Notes: generated by a model from the letters alone, not told the origin. 64,000 nt of DNA from Macrobrachium rosenbergii (GCF_040412425.1 NC_089782.1:25870622-25934621), one strand, 5' to 3'. Counted from the first letter of the stretch, positions 29,476 through 48,671 are shown. Translations and numbers: made by a program.

Positions 29476-31383
29476 ATTCGAACAGCTTATAAGATGATTA
29501 GGTTACCATGAATGGGTGTATGAGAGGTGAAACTCATGATAGCTAAGACTTAGTGAAGATGTAGTGAACTGACCTGTCTGTACACAGTGATTTGGTTGCA
29601 AGTACATCCAGTGTATTGTTAGATAAAATTTAAAAGTAGTCAAGAACAAAGAAAGCCTTAATGCTCATCACTGATTCAGAAATTAAAGAATTATCCATGT
29701 ATTACCACCATCGAGGATCAGAGAACTAATGCCGGTTTCTGTTGTCTTCCTGTAGCCCCTGTGGCCGGCTCCTGGCTAGTGGCATGGCTGTCGATGGAAC
29801 GAAACTCAACCAACTTTTCCCAAACCCTACTATCATAAAACCTTGAGGTGGTATGTGGATCTTAGAAAACAGGTAGTGAAGGAGGTTCACGTTATGCCCA
29901 ATAGATTAGTCACCACCATTCTTCACCACCGTTGAGTACGTTCGCAAATGACAAAACTCTACAACCAGCTAAATCTTAAGTACAATCAATCGTGGCGTTG
30001 AGTCTTGAGTGCCTTTCTAAAAATTACTAGATCAGCATGGGGTATTTCAAGTACAGAGGGTGAAAGCTAAATTCACATGCAAGATTGGTTTTAAAGCAAG
30101 CAGTAGGAAGAAGCGAGTCTTACTAACCTAGTGGATTCAGTTTTGAGTATGATATCTTATTAATATTTGAAATATTTCATGAAGTTATGGAAAATATAAA
30201 AATCTTAGTTATGTATTATACATTTTTGAAATGAGAAGCAGCTTATGACAGTTTTGTAGTAAATCTTACTTTTTATATTTTTTAGTGTGTGCTCTGAGAA
30301 GACCCTAAGTAGAATGCTGCTCCCTCAGGTTAGGTTTACATTAAACAAAAGATAATCTGAGTGTATTTAGAGTAGTATTTCATAGTATAAATTTTAGTGA
30401 TATGTCCGTATTTTAAATTTACTTCCCCTTACCCCATGGTAAAAGAATCAACTCTCCATTTAACTGCATAAAGGACATTTCCATTTGGGATGGATTAACC
30501 TTTTTATCTTTTACATTTCTACAGGACTGGGTCAGGGACCACAATGCTTTCTGTCATCAGCATCACTTGAAAATATCTGTTGGATATTTCTTTGTTCCAT
30601 ATTGATTACTTTAGAATGTCTTTGGTGGTATTTAGAAAGTATCAAAACCCTAAGTCACAGAATTTTGCAGAGCAATTTTCTTCTTTATACTGAAGAACTA
30701 TCAGGCCAGAATGACATGTACGATTTATGATAAAAGTCTCCAGAGATGAGAAAACTATTAGTGTTAAAATCCATCGCGATGAAAATTTAAGAAATTTGTT
30801 CAATCATTTTTTTGAAAATTCCACTGAAAACAGGCGTAAGACGAATGTTATGAGATTTCCTTTGTACGATAATCTGGGACTTCTTATTCCATTTTTCTGG
30901 ACTTGATAATTCTTAATACTTTTTTTCTAGCTTTAGGACTTGTTATTCAAATTTTTTGTTGCAAAGTTCTTCTTCTATATTTCTAGGTTTAGGGCTTATT
31001 CAGTTTTCTAAACATGGGTTATTATTCTATATTTTTAGTACTTGAGATTTCTAATTCACCATTCTCTGGACCTCATACTTCTCATTCTACATTTTTCCCT
31101 ACCTCTTGAAGCACGAAACGGCCTTTTTCTCGTTACAAGCAGATTCTGTGCAATAGTCAGGATAAACTGTTGAAGTTTAGAAGTTTTGTGAAAGTCACAA
31201 CACGGTAGCAAAATATTGAATGCACCAATCAATTACAAGTCCTGAGTCCAGTTAGCTAAGTAAATAAGATTTTCGTATTTGTCTATAAATGTCCTTCACC
31301 CATATACTACATAGCTAAATCCTTTTCCAGTATGCAGTAATTTCATTTGGTTCATAATTTGACATTATATTTATTAGCGTAGC

Positions 31384-31385
<2 letters not shown>

Positions 31386-31455
<70 letters not shown>

Positions 31456-31456
31456 T
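31386..31456. repeat. (TAA)n trinucleotide repeat
   Basis: About 23 TAA units in intron 3 of copy A. Confidence 0.95.
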
Positions 31457-32284
31457 CTACAGTACATATTATTTCCTATTAAGTGTCAAAATCTAATGCG
31501 TCTGTATTTTTAAAAAAATGTCAAGAACAGTTAGGATAACCTTAATGGGCATTAAATATAAAGTTGCAGTATCCACCCATGACGTAAGTTATGGAATAAT
31601 TTTAGTGCAACAAAATACCTGTTGTCTCTGAAACCTTGTAAGTTGAGCTGATGTCAATTACGTATTTCCCCAGATTTCAATTCTAATATTATGAATCATC
31701 TCACTTTTAGATGCGTTGTTGGCAGAGACAGCTGCCTGCGATCAGTGGGACTTTTCCAGTTAGGATTTATTCACCTATTTCAGAGACCACCTGCCATCCA
31801 GGAATACAAGTTCTCACCAGCTTGCTCCATATCCATTTGTGTGGACCTCATTCAGCATCCAGAAAATAGGAATTGCCCCAAAGGTATATTTTGTCTTCAA
31901 CGAGTTAAGGTTTCATGCCATGGAGACATTGGATAAAATACCACCTGAAACAGAGCACGAGTGGGATTATACCTTTAAAAGCCCTCAAATGAGTGTGCGT
32001 CTGTGGTGTAGCTGAGGCATCTCAAAACTTAAAGGATGTTATGTGTTGAACCACAACTGCTGATGCAGAGAAGAAGCTGTCAAAAGAAAGCTGCATATAA
32101 AAGACCACGATATCAAATGCAATATTTGATAGATGTAATACCCCATAGCCCGACGTCCAGTGCATGAATTTGAAAGGCTGCTGGTGCCAGCTGCCTCCCG
32201 TTAATGCTGTGCTGCAGAGATACTCATTCTTTGCAGAACTCAAAGACCCTCGTGTATAATTGCCTAATGGTCGCAAGGGATTTC

Positions 32285-32790
32285 ACTTTATGATTACCGG
32301 CCAAACTGAACTTGAATTCAGATGACGGTGTGACGATTACATTAACGAAGTCGACATTCATGGACGAACGCGCAGTTAATCATGTTCTTAGAACTCAGAC
32401 ATGTCATGCCTACAGATGCACAGTTCTCAGGCACGAATTTGAATGGCAGCTTGGTTTTCATTATTTTACTGGTAGGTTCAGTTTTCTAAATAACTGTCTC
32501 ATATCCCTTGTGTGGACGCTACTTAAGCACCCAGAAAATGGGAAAAATCCCCTATACATATTTAGTCTTCAATGAGGTTAGGGCTTTTGCCATAGAAAAT
32601 TCTCTTGACACTTAAGAAAGTTGCACAAAATATATGAAACGAGCACGCGGGTGGGAGCATACCTTTACTAAGGCCACTCAAATGTGTTTTGTCTGCGAGT
32701 GTTAGCCGGGCCAGTGCTTCCACTCGCTGGAAAGAATTCCTTGAAATGATTGCCAGATTTCCTTGATTTTCCTTGAAAGCCATTTAATGT
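32285..32790 (+). pseudogene. orphan 3' end of the lectin-like gene
   Basis: 32285-32500 matches the 3' flank found after copy B (about 46085-46303). At about 32490-32505 it switches to the end of exon 4 (ATATCCCTTGTGTGGACGCT..., 32501-32615). Downstream of the switch the frame reads the family's C-terminus: RYLSTQKMG, YLVFNEVRAFA, ending LDT-stop at 32613-32615. A second copy of the 3' untranslated sequence follows (AGCACGCGGGTGGGAGCATA). No exon 1-3 accompanies it. It is a leftover of unequal exchange between 3' flank and exon 4. Confidence 0.78.
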
Positions 32791-32956
32791 TTCTTGACTT
32801 CTTCCTTGACTAATTTCAAAATTGGGAAAAAATATGCAAGGAAATGCTGACGAATTTCGAAACCTTATTTTGAGGGATGAAACGTCACAGAAAAGTACAA
32901 CATGAAGACAACGGCTTTTTCAGGATATTTTTATAATTTTATAATGTATATAATAT

Positions 32957-32958
<2 letters not shown>

Positions 32959-32987
<29 letters not shown>

Positions 32988-33028
32988 GTGTAATATAATA
33001 ATGTGTGTATATATATATATATATATAA
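32959..33028. repeat. (TA)n/(TG) simple repeats
   Basis: Two TA tracts separated by a TGTGTAATATAATAATGTGTG spacer-like stretch. Confidence 0.85.
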
Positions 33029-33269
33029 TGTATGCTTGTTAAATTCAGGAAAAAACATAAAAAGTAAGCATTGGTTTATTCCTTTTCATTTTTTACTAGA
33101 ATATATGGTTTTTCTTGCTTAAATAAACAGAAAAAAAATACGAAAGTAACATTGAAAATACCTTCAGTATATTATTTTTAAGCGCACAAAGAATTTACAT
33201 TACACAACTTGCAAAATGGCACGGCTTCCCAGCTACTCTCTTTCTTCAACCACTATTTAAAGGCAGTAT

Positions 33270-33710
33270 TTGTCAACTATGTGTTGTACAGATATAACAT
33301 CAAACATTAGAACAGTCCATTTCACAAATAAGAAAATATTATTACTGGCATTCCTTTTTTTGGTGTTCTTGAGGATATTTAAAGGAAATTACTGCTTGGC
33401 AATGGTGTTAATCTCCTCCACAATAATGAAAAGGCATTCCTACAGAGGAATTCAGTCTTATATGTCAGTGGGACAGGCTTTAAATTTTACATATCCTGAA
33501 ACAAATTGTCATTCGAGATCAAATCACTGGCGTATACACATATGCACAAACACACACATATTAACACAATTGCCACCCAGGAATTTCCTATAGATATCCT
33601 CAACACCAAAATGAACAAAACGCCATTAATAATTTATTCTTATTTATGAAATGGACTGTTCTTATGTTGTTTGATGTTATATATGTACAACACATGTAAA
33701 CACATACACA
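33270..33710. repeat. foldback element in the A-B spacer
   Basis: Arm 33285-33376 (TTGTACAGATATAACATCAA... to TTGGTGTTCTTGAGGAT) is the reverse complement of about 33596-33700 (ATCCTCAACACCAAAATG... to TTGATGTTATATATGTACAA). The 220-base loop holds a segment with CTCCTCCACAATAATG. A related, shorter copy in inverted orientation lies at about 50560-50830 in the B-C spacer. Confidence 0.75.
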
Positions 33711-33796
33711 CACATGTTCCACGTTTATTGCCAAAAATACCAACTCACATATAAGCACACAATAACCATATACATTGTATATATATGTATATATAT

Positions 33797-33797
33797 A

Positions 33798-33852
<55 letters not shown>
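33797..33852. repeat. (TA)n microsatellite
   Basis: Near-pure TA tract next to the foldback element. Confidence 0.92.
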
Positions 33853-33854
<2 letters not shown>

Positions 33855-33859
33855 CATAT

Positions 33860-34960
33860 ATCTTTCTACTGAATACTGATGCACTTGTGGCATCCACTAA
33901 TTTAAGATAACACCCAACTTCTGAATCTCTTCTTATTCTCAAAGCTGAAACTTCAAAGGACAAGATAAAAATGTTTGCCGTGATTTTTCACTTTATTCTT
34001 TCCCATCAACATCTGCTTCAGAATAGAGCTATCATCAGGGCTACAATAAATCTACAATGGAGCCCCACTATAACACATAGTTCAGAGGTTCTCATCCTGG
34101 TAAGAATGCTATTTAAGTTAGGTTGCTTTAGGTTCTGATTTGTGACACTAATACTTAATGCCCTACCCCCAAAAATGCGTTCTCATTCTGAGAAAAGTCT
34201 AGAGATTGATTTCCTTTTCAGTCCACTGTTATCCATTACAGAGATGTACTGTGTGGCATTTTTCCGAGTGCAAACATTTCATGAACTTCGAAGTGTGTAT
34301 ACAAGTTGTTCAGTTAGTATTCCTAAATTGAAATTGTAAAAAGAGATGGTTGACTGTGATGCTTTCTGACGTCACCATTTCACACTCGATGAATTCCACT
34401 ACCGTAAAAGATCACCATAAATTTTGCCCCGTCAAGACTTTTCTTCTGAATAGTTACATCATCAAAACTTTACCCTTGAAAGCGCAGGAAACGTCGTATT
34501 GATATACCTGTATTACTAACTATCAATCCCCTATAATATTTTGGAACTGAATAATAATTTGTTTAGTGAATACTGGATTTTTATTACCCACTTTTTAAAA
34601 TAAAATACGTATTATACGCAATATAAGAAATTATTAAGGAAAAAAGAAAAAAAAAAGCTTGCGTAATCTCAAATGAAATATATATTATGCGATATGAAAA
34701 AAATTATTGGCGAGAAAAAAACATAGGAAAGAATTGGTTGTTTTGTTAAATGAATTATGTATTATTTTGCAATATGGAAACCACGAGAAAGCAGCTTTGG
34801 TGGGTTTAATGGAAATATATTAACTATCATACACAATTTGTTTCTGTGCATTGGTAGGAGTTACTAAAGGGTCAATCAAACTGGATGGTATCTAATGGAG
34901 TTTTATTCAGAAAAGTTACAAGCTTTCTTGGACAAACCAGTCCACATTATCAAGTATCCG
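33860..34960. other. array spacer, no gene
   Basis: AT-rich sequence between copies A and B. No domain recognised; the short frame at 34142-34339 has no supporting feature. Confidence 0.4.
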
Positions 34961-34961
34961 T

Positions 34962-34977
34962 ATATATATATATGTAT

Positions 34978-35051
<74 letters not shown>

Positions 35052-35289
35052 GGCTGCCTGTGCAGCAAAATGAAAATTTGCATATTGTAAAATGAAATAT
35101 GTATGATATGCAGCACTGAAAAACTATACAGCAAACGAAAAACTTCGTGTTGATAGATGTGTATATGTGTGAAAAAACTAATAAGCACCCCCCTAAAAAA
35201 AAAGAAAAAAAGAACTCCCGTGCCGTCGCCTAACGTTACATGGAAACGATTGCAATTTTCTACTTCATATACTGTGATTTCCATTTTTC

Positions 35290-35332
<43 letters not shown>

Positions 35333-35360
35333 AATTCAATATATATATATATATATAATG
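34962..35360. repeat. cluster of (TA)n tracts in the A-B spacer
   Basis: TA tracts occur at about 34962-35050, 35294-35330 and 35338-35358. The unique DNA between them (AAATATGTATGATATGCA...) is homologous to about 51070-51190 in the B-C spacer. Confidence 0.9.
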
Positions 35361-35690
35361 ACAATTTACATTTTCCACATGTTGACTTGCCGTTCATCGA
35401 AGAACCAAAGGTTACTGTACTTTGAAAATATGACCTAAAAGTTTTCTACAAAATTTGGAGTTACAGTTTTTAGATTTGGTCTTTCATTAGCATATATGAT
35501 TTATCAAGATTGATTTTAATTATATTTATATTATCCTGCTATCCTAAACATTCATATCTATTTGCGAATTTTTTCCAAGTTATTTTGGATCAACTCTTCC
35601 TAAAGCTTTGAATTGCATTTACACTTCATTGCTGTCAGTCGGCAATGATTTTAATCCTTTCCAAACAGAAAAGGAGGAAATAGAAGAAGA

Positions 35691-36107
35691 CTGAATAAAA
35701 AATTGAAATTAAAAATATGATTGCAATAAAACTGAAATTAAAAATATGATTGCAATAAAACTGAAATTAAAAATATGATTGCAATAAAACTGAAATTAAA
35801 AATATGATTGCAATAAAACTGAAATTAAAAATATGATTGCAATAAAACTGAAATTAAAAAATGATAGTTAATAAAACTGAAATTAAAAATATGATTGCAA
35901 TAAAACTGAAATTAAAAATGATTGCAATAAAACTGAAATTAAAAATGATTGCAATAAAACTGAAATTAAAAATATGATTGCAATAAAACTGAAATTAAAA
36001 ATATGATTGCAATAAAACTGAAATTAAAATTATGATTGCAATAAAACTGAAATTAAAAATATGATTGCAATAAAACTGAAATTAAAAATATGATTGCAAT
36101 AAAACCT
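35691..36107. repeat. 29-bp minisatellite, about 14 units
   Basis: The unit ACTGAAATTAAAAATATGATTGCAATAAA in two overlapping reads (ACTGAAATTAAAAATATGAT / ATGATTGCAATAAA) is repeated in tandem. A few units are shortened by two or three bases, and one reads AAATGATAGTTAATAAA. The homologous B-C spacer has a single related unit near 51680-51705. Confidence 0.95.
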
Positions 36108-36167
36108 AAGTGAACGTCTGGTCAGAACAATAAACCTTCAGAAGTGTCTGTCCTAATAAGCGACTGA

Positions 36168-37211
36168 CACGATAATTATTATTATCATTATCATTCAGCT
36201 GATGAACCCTATTCATATGGAACAAGCCCACAGGGCCCACTGACTTGAAATTCAAGCGTCAAAAGAATATGGTGTTCATTAGGAAGAAGTCAGAGGAGGT
36301 AAAGAGAAATACAGAAAGAAGAGATCTCGCTAATTAAAAAAGAAAAAATAAAATTAATAAATAAATAAAAATGCATTAAAATGCAAGGAGATTAGTTTTG
36401 CGGTAGTAATCGAACCTTTGAAGTTCCAATTGTACGACAACCTCTGGGAGATTATTCCACAGTCCAACAGTGTGAGGAATAAAGGGTCTCTGGAACTGAG
36501 AAGTTCTAGCTACAGCGAGGCACATTTATTGGTGCTGCTGCTCACGAAATCTGGTTGTTCTCAGCAGGGATCAGTTGAGACTTGAGAATGTAAAAGATCT
36601 CTGTTAAAGTATAACTTACGAAAAAACGACAAACAAGAGACCGTCCGTCGATGGCCCAAGTCATAACTACTAATATTAGGAAACAGAAACCTACCACCAC
36701 GAACCACTATCTAAAAGATAAATCTCTGGCAGAAGCAGACATCGACACCGGAAAACAGCATTCTAGTAAAGGAAGGACAAATGACCTAAAACAAGTTGCA
36801 TAGATTTTATCACTGTTATAAATATACGAGGCCTTTCATACAATACCTAACTTGCGTGCGGCATTTGCTGACACTTTCATTAGATGCTTCTCAAAAGTAA
36901 GATGTGGGTAAAAAGTTACACCGAGAATAGTTAAAGCTTCAGGTTCATTCAGCAGAGTCCCATCGACTTGGAGGGGAGGATGGGGTGGAAAATCTGTAAG
37001 AGATCTGCTATTCAACAGTGTTTTCGTTTATAATGGGGTTCAGCTTCACACCCCACCGACTACACCGTCCACTTATTCACTACATGTCCCGACTGAGACT
37101 AAGGGCAGCTTCATATCTCTAAAGTGGAGACTTTACTACACCCACAAGTGTAGCATCATCGGCATTTTGAACGATCTTGTTTTCCAGGCCAACAACCATA
37201 ACACTTGTATA
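36168..37211 (-). mobile_element. degraded non-LTR retrotransposon (reverse transcriptase C-terminal part)
   Basis: On the minus strand, starting at about 37200, the frame reads VGLENKIVQNADDATLVGVV, the [YF]-A-D-D-x-T catalytic block of non-LTR reverse transcriptases with the first residue changed to Asn. A broken block resembling RCSRWGVKLNP follows. Nearer the 3' end come pieces of the usual tail with a basic stretch and a P-L-F-L-x-x-L-x-D-x-G-I-I-S-like segment (the family's F-I-P...x-L-W-N-x-L-P region). Many stops and frameshifts are present. The 3' end carries a TAA/TGA-rich tail (36177-36196 on plus, ATTATTATTATCATTATC). The B-C spacer lacks it, so it inserted after the spacer duplicated or was lost there. 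Confidence 0.75.
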
Positions 37212-37304
37212 CATTAATAATGTGGTTAACTGCCAAGGAGTGGTGGTTTTGCAAAAAAAAATAAATAAATAAATAAAAATAAATAGAAGCCAGGTGGTGT
37301 TTTG

Positions 37305-37347
<43 letters not shown>
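37305..37347. repeat. poly(A) tract
   Basis: About 43 A residues; the Phe-rich open frames on the minus strand are artefacts. Confidence 0.95.
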
Positions 37348-37348
<1 letters not shown>

Positions 37349-37559
37349 AAAATTTTTCTGTAATCAAAGGTATGGGATATCTTTAAAAGAAAATTTCTAG
37401 GTAAACACCCGCCGGGCTACTTCCTGAGGAGATTTGGACAGAGTAAACAATGCTGATAGCTCGGTTAGGAAGTCAGAAACTCTCACTAAGTGCTGGATTG
37501 ATTTAGATGTTAATAAACTGGATGGAAAAAAGAAATGAAAAATTATATATACATACACA

Positions 37560-37584
37560 TAGACACACACACACACACACACAC

Positions 37585-37640
<56 letters not shown>
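37560..37640. repeat. (CA)n-(TA)n microsatellite
   Basis: CA tract followed by a TA tract in the spacer upstream of copy B. Confidence 0.93.
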
Positions 37641-37643
<3 letters not shown>

Positions 37644-37895
37644 ATGTGTGTGTGTACTTCTTTTATTTATTATCTCTGCATGTGTGCATATGAGCTGCTA
37701 CTACGTTGGCTATAATTCATAATTTTCATTCCCATGATATCTATCATGAAATTGTTTAAGTGAGCATTCAGAATCACATATAAAGGCATATATGCAAATG
37801 CAGTATACTGTACCATTAAGTTGCGTTTAATTAAACGCTAACGCTGAAGCGAGCATATGGCATTAACATGCACCAATTTCTCCAATACTGCAGTG

Positions 37896-37920
37896 CTTCC
37901 ACTCGATTGGTGGAAGCGTC
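37896..37920 (+). promoter_or_regulatory. palindrome with ATTGG box upstream of copy B
   Basis: GCTTCCAC-TCGATTG-GTGGAAGC is a perfect 8-base inverted repeat around a 7-base centre containing ATTGG (reverse CCAAT). Copy C has a decayed version (GCTTGCACTCGATTGGTGAG, about 52325) and copy A a poorer one. It lies about 50 bases upstream of the inferred first exon. Regulatory role inferred from position and conservation only. Confidence 0.4.
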
Positions 37921-37947
37921 TGTATTCTCTAGACCTTGACATCACAG

Positions 37948-38027
37948 AGCAAGAACACTCTCAGTCCGAAGCGGGGAAGAAAGAGCGAGCAAATATCAGG
38001 AGGCCTCTCTTCGTCAAGAATCTTACC
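37948..38027 (+). other. non-coding exon 1 (5' UTR) of copy B, inferred
   Basis: A block (AGAGCAAGAACACTCTCAGT ... AATCTTACC) conserved in all three units, about 1.1 kb upstream of the coding start. It ends at a GTGAGA donor here and GTAAGC in copy C. The first coding exon of each copy starts at an acceptor a few bases before ATG (TTCCAG-AAAT-ATG), which requires an upstream exon. The 5' limit is not determined. Confidence 0.55.
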
Positions 38028-39140
38028 GTGAGACGTTTTAAATGAGCAGAGTATCAATCTTTACTTTCACTTCTATTCATACATTTTGTTTTCATATCTC
38101 ATTATTTTTGCACATACATTTACAGGGTGTGTGAAAAGATGGAATCAGTCCCACATTTCAGATTCCGTAGTGGCTTAAAAGTTTTGAATCTATTACAGTT
38201 AAGGAGAGTTGTACTTATGGCACTTTTTAAAACATATAATAGATAAGCTTTCCGTGCGTATGTAAGTAGGTAGGTATTAGACATACAGATACGGGACAGC
38301 GTTTGTATTGAAAATCTTTGCCAGTATTTGCTGGACAGAAGTAAATGGCATTCGTCATTGGCAAATAAACTGAACCACCTTACCTGACTGTCCAAGAGCC
38401 ACAATCTGAAAAGGACTTTAAAGATATAGTAGGGCTTCTTGACATCTTGTCAGCGTTTCCCTTCAAACGGCCTTTCCGTCTCTACAACTCAACTGTCACG
38501 AAGTCAGTATTATTTTTCAGCAAGTGGGTAAGGTCAATATTCATTCCATTCTTTTGCTCAACTGGCTGGGTACCTGTGCTTCTGTCTGGGACTTTTTAGT
38601 TTTCCAAGTGCCGCATTTGGTAGACTTAAGCCATGTAGTGTCATTCTAACAACGTTCTCCAATCTTGTGTTGTGCCATAGCCGCTACGTAGTGGCCTTCT
38701 ATTTTCTGTTATAATTCGGGGTGCAAATCATCGGAGATATTTCTTAATTTTAAATAAAAAATCGAAAGAATTTAATGGTGAATTCTAAATAATCATATAG
38801 CTGCCATATCATAGTTGTAGTTGGCAAAAATTTCCCCTTCAAGGTTTGGCAGCACTCAGCATATTTTGTGAAACGGGGTCAACTCCCAACCCTTTTTCAA
38901 GGCAAGGGCACCGTTCATTTTCCAGAAACATGACCCTTTTCCATACTGTTCCGGTATTATGGCGATATTTACGTAATTCTCAGCATAATGAAAAACATTT
39001 TCTATTTAGCAAGATACTCATCTTCACCATTACGCATGTTTCACGCTGGTTTCCTTACTAAGGTGATTGTGCAGTATCTATGGGCAAAATAAAAACCTTG
39101 TTTCTTATTCTAAGCAAATTTTTTTTTTATTTCCAGAAAT

Positions 39141-45704
<6,564 letters not shown>

Positions 45705-46084
45705 GATACTTGGATAAAATGTCTGAAATAAGAGCACGCGGGTGAGAACATACCTTTATCAAGGCCGCTTAAATGAGTGCTTGTCTGTCAGCATTAACCG
45801 GGCGCATCAAGAACTTATATTAAAGGCTGCTGGTATTTTGACGAAGATGTTATGCGTAGAACTATACGGCTGCTGGGACAGAGAACAAGATGTCAAGAAA
45901 GCTGCTTGTATAAGTACTGCGATTTCAAATGCAAAACTTGATAGATGCTAATACATGACCAGAATGTTCAGTGCAGAACGTTTAAAGTTGCTAAGTGCTA
46001 ATTGGCTCCTGTAAAAACTGCAAGGATATTCATTCTTTGCAGAACTCAAAGACCCTCGTGTATAATTGCCTTAATGAGTTGCAA

Positions 46085-48290
46085 CGATTTTCACTTGTAT
46101 GATTACAGACCACAGCTCAACTGGATTTCAGATGGCGCTGTGACCATTATATTAACGAACTCTATATTCATGGATGAATGCGCAAAGTTAACCACGTTCT
46201 TGAAACTCAAACATTACACATGCGCAGGTACAGTTCTCAGGATTGAATTGAACAACAGCTTGGTTTTCATTTTTTGACAAATCTTTCAGTTGTCTATATA
46301 ACTGTCTCATTTTCTAATTTGCTGAGTGGAGAAAGATTCACCATTGATATTCTGAATCTGAGATTAAACCCTTACTGAAAGGAATTTGTTTTCTTCACAT
46401 AACATGTTTCTACAGTAACGATGCAATTATCATTGTCTGAATTTAATTCTATGATGCATAACCTACTCTCCATCTCGAGACTGCCAGAAATCCATCAAGT
46501 AAAAAAAGGGAGAGAAAAAATTGCAGCCACAATCAGTAAACAGAAAAAAAAGCATGACTGCATGGTATTAGCGCGACCGTTCCAGCACACGTGCTCAATT
46601 ACTGAGTGCCTAACGCTGTCGTACTGTCCCAGTCGTAGATCTGCTCAGTAGCTTCGACGCGGCTTATCAAAGATCTGGCAGCCCTGATCCCCGGGTCTTA
46701 GTGCAGGCAATTTCCATTGTTTCAAGTAATGAAGAAACAACCTCCACACAACGAGAAAATACATGCCACCATAAACTGGAAGCAAACGCATTGTAGTTAT
46801 TACGAAACTGTACGTATTAAACTGAATACTATATTCTTATCTTGCAAAACCTCACCTCAAGTACAAGCTTATATTAATATTAACATTATTATAAACGGGT
46901 ACCATCTAATGATTTTGCTAAGTCTTCGAATCAATGCTAAAGAAAAATTGATCGAAAATCTGTTATACGTACAATGATCAACTGTACAGTACTCCTATCT
47001 GTTAAATGTACTTTATATTAAAATTACAAACGTTTAATAATTTTTTAAATCCATCGGAATACAAATTCAGATTCTTGAATTAGCAGTGAAAACAAATTTC
47101 ACGGAAAAATAAACAGGTAAAATAATAATGTTCTTAATACTGCTATACTTATATATCTTTATATAGACACTTTTACAGCTCACTGAAAGGAGAAAACCTT
47201 TTCCTGTCTAACCTGTACCTTTAATTCTATGAACAGCATTTCAGTCACGAACGGATTAAGAAATTTCACCTGTTTCCTTTGGTAAAATTGAGGATTACAA
47301 TTATTTTACCCGTAAATATAACACCGGTTTCTTAAAACCCACGAAATATTACAGTGAGAATGATGTGCTTATCTTTGTCATGATTAAAATCTATTTTTGA
47401 TAAAAAAAAACCTAATGATAAAACCAAAGGAATAATTTTTACTTGACGAAGGGAAAACATTTTCGCTCCGACTGGGTCTGTCTCACTCTCTCGTCTTGCC
47501 CGGTTCTAATTCATGATTTCTCCTTCTAAAAGTCAATGATCTTAAAACTAATTAATCACTGACGCCTGGACGGTCCAAAATGTGCAAACGACAATTGCAT
47601 GGGTGCAAGAAGAGAAAACATACACGGAGAGGATTTATTTATATGTCTATTTCTTCCTGAATTCTTTAGTTAAAATCGGGTCAGAGCATCAAAGTTTATC
47701 GAGCGTGAAAATCAAAACAAATGAATGAGAAAACACTACAAATGTCATAGATTCAAGTTTTGCCAGTTTGTCAAGGAAGTCACACACACAGTTTGATACC
47801 GGCTATCAAGAAATAGTCCTCGAACACTGAAAGCTTCAGCTTTAGCTTCTTTTAGTAGCTTATAAAATCTATCAAAGCGGTATCTTTATTGGTAGCGGTT
47901 AAGCATTTACATGCGCTAAAGCTACCTTGTTACGGGTTAAAGTTTTCAACAGATTCTTTTTCCTTCCGCAGTTGTAGGTATAAATGATTTCGGCGTTACG
48001 CGTGGGAAAGCGTAGAAAACGTAGCTCCTATTATTGCTCCGACTATACGAAGGTTTGTCACGAGGGCTAAATTGGAGTATGTCCTAATGGAAATAAATCG
48101 TTTATAATTGCATTTTTAAAGTGCGTTCATATTTATGCCAACCTGGGAGTTCCTTTAAGTGGTTAAGCGAATTACAATGACTATATCGAGTAAAACTTCC
48201 CCGTGGGAACGCTCTTAAGTCCGAAGAATTTTCAGCGGTCAAGAAATGAGTGGTCTCACATGAGCGTTCTTTTGTCGATGAAAAACGTAC
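46085..48290. other. 3' flank of copy B, duplicated after copy C
   Basis: No gene recognised. Blocks such as ATGCAATTATCATTGTCTGA, ACACGTGCTCA, CTTGCCCGGTTCTAATTCA, AAACGACA..CATGC and CCCCGTGGGAACGC recur in the same order at about 61800-63960 after copy C. This shows that the duplication unit extends at least 2.5 kb past the gene. Confidence 0.7.
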
Positions 48291-48582
48291 AAAGGCTAAA
48301 CTGAAGGACAGGCTTCATGGGAGCCATCGTTAGTGTTATGTACAGTATAGAGACTAATATGACGAACAGCTCTATCGGAGAGATCTTTTATGGCTACGCA
48401 ATGAATAATGACCACAGTCAATGAGTCGCGCGATCGAAGAAGTCGCCTGTGGTTGAACAACGCACAATGAATGAACTGAGGGAAAAGGTCCAATGGAGAG
48501 CTCTTTTGTGGCTGGCCAACTCAAAGTGAGTATATGTAATGAAATGAATGGCCGAATGACTGGATGGCTACACGCACATGTA

Positions 48583-48586
<4 letters not shown>

Positions 48587-48671
<85 letters not shown>

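Noticed and set aside
35691..36107. CRISPR array
   Set aside because: Units are head-to-tail without unique spacers, and the genome is animal; it is a minisatellite.
37119..37367. Phe-rich minus-strand frame as a gene
   Set aside because: Starts in the poly(A)/T tract and runs into the retrotransposon relic.
45742..45951. 69-codon frame after copy B as an additional exon
   Set aside because: Lies in the 3' untranslated region after the TAG at 45702-45704; equivalents after copies A and C are not open.
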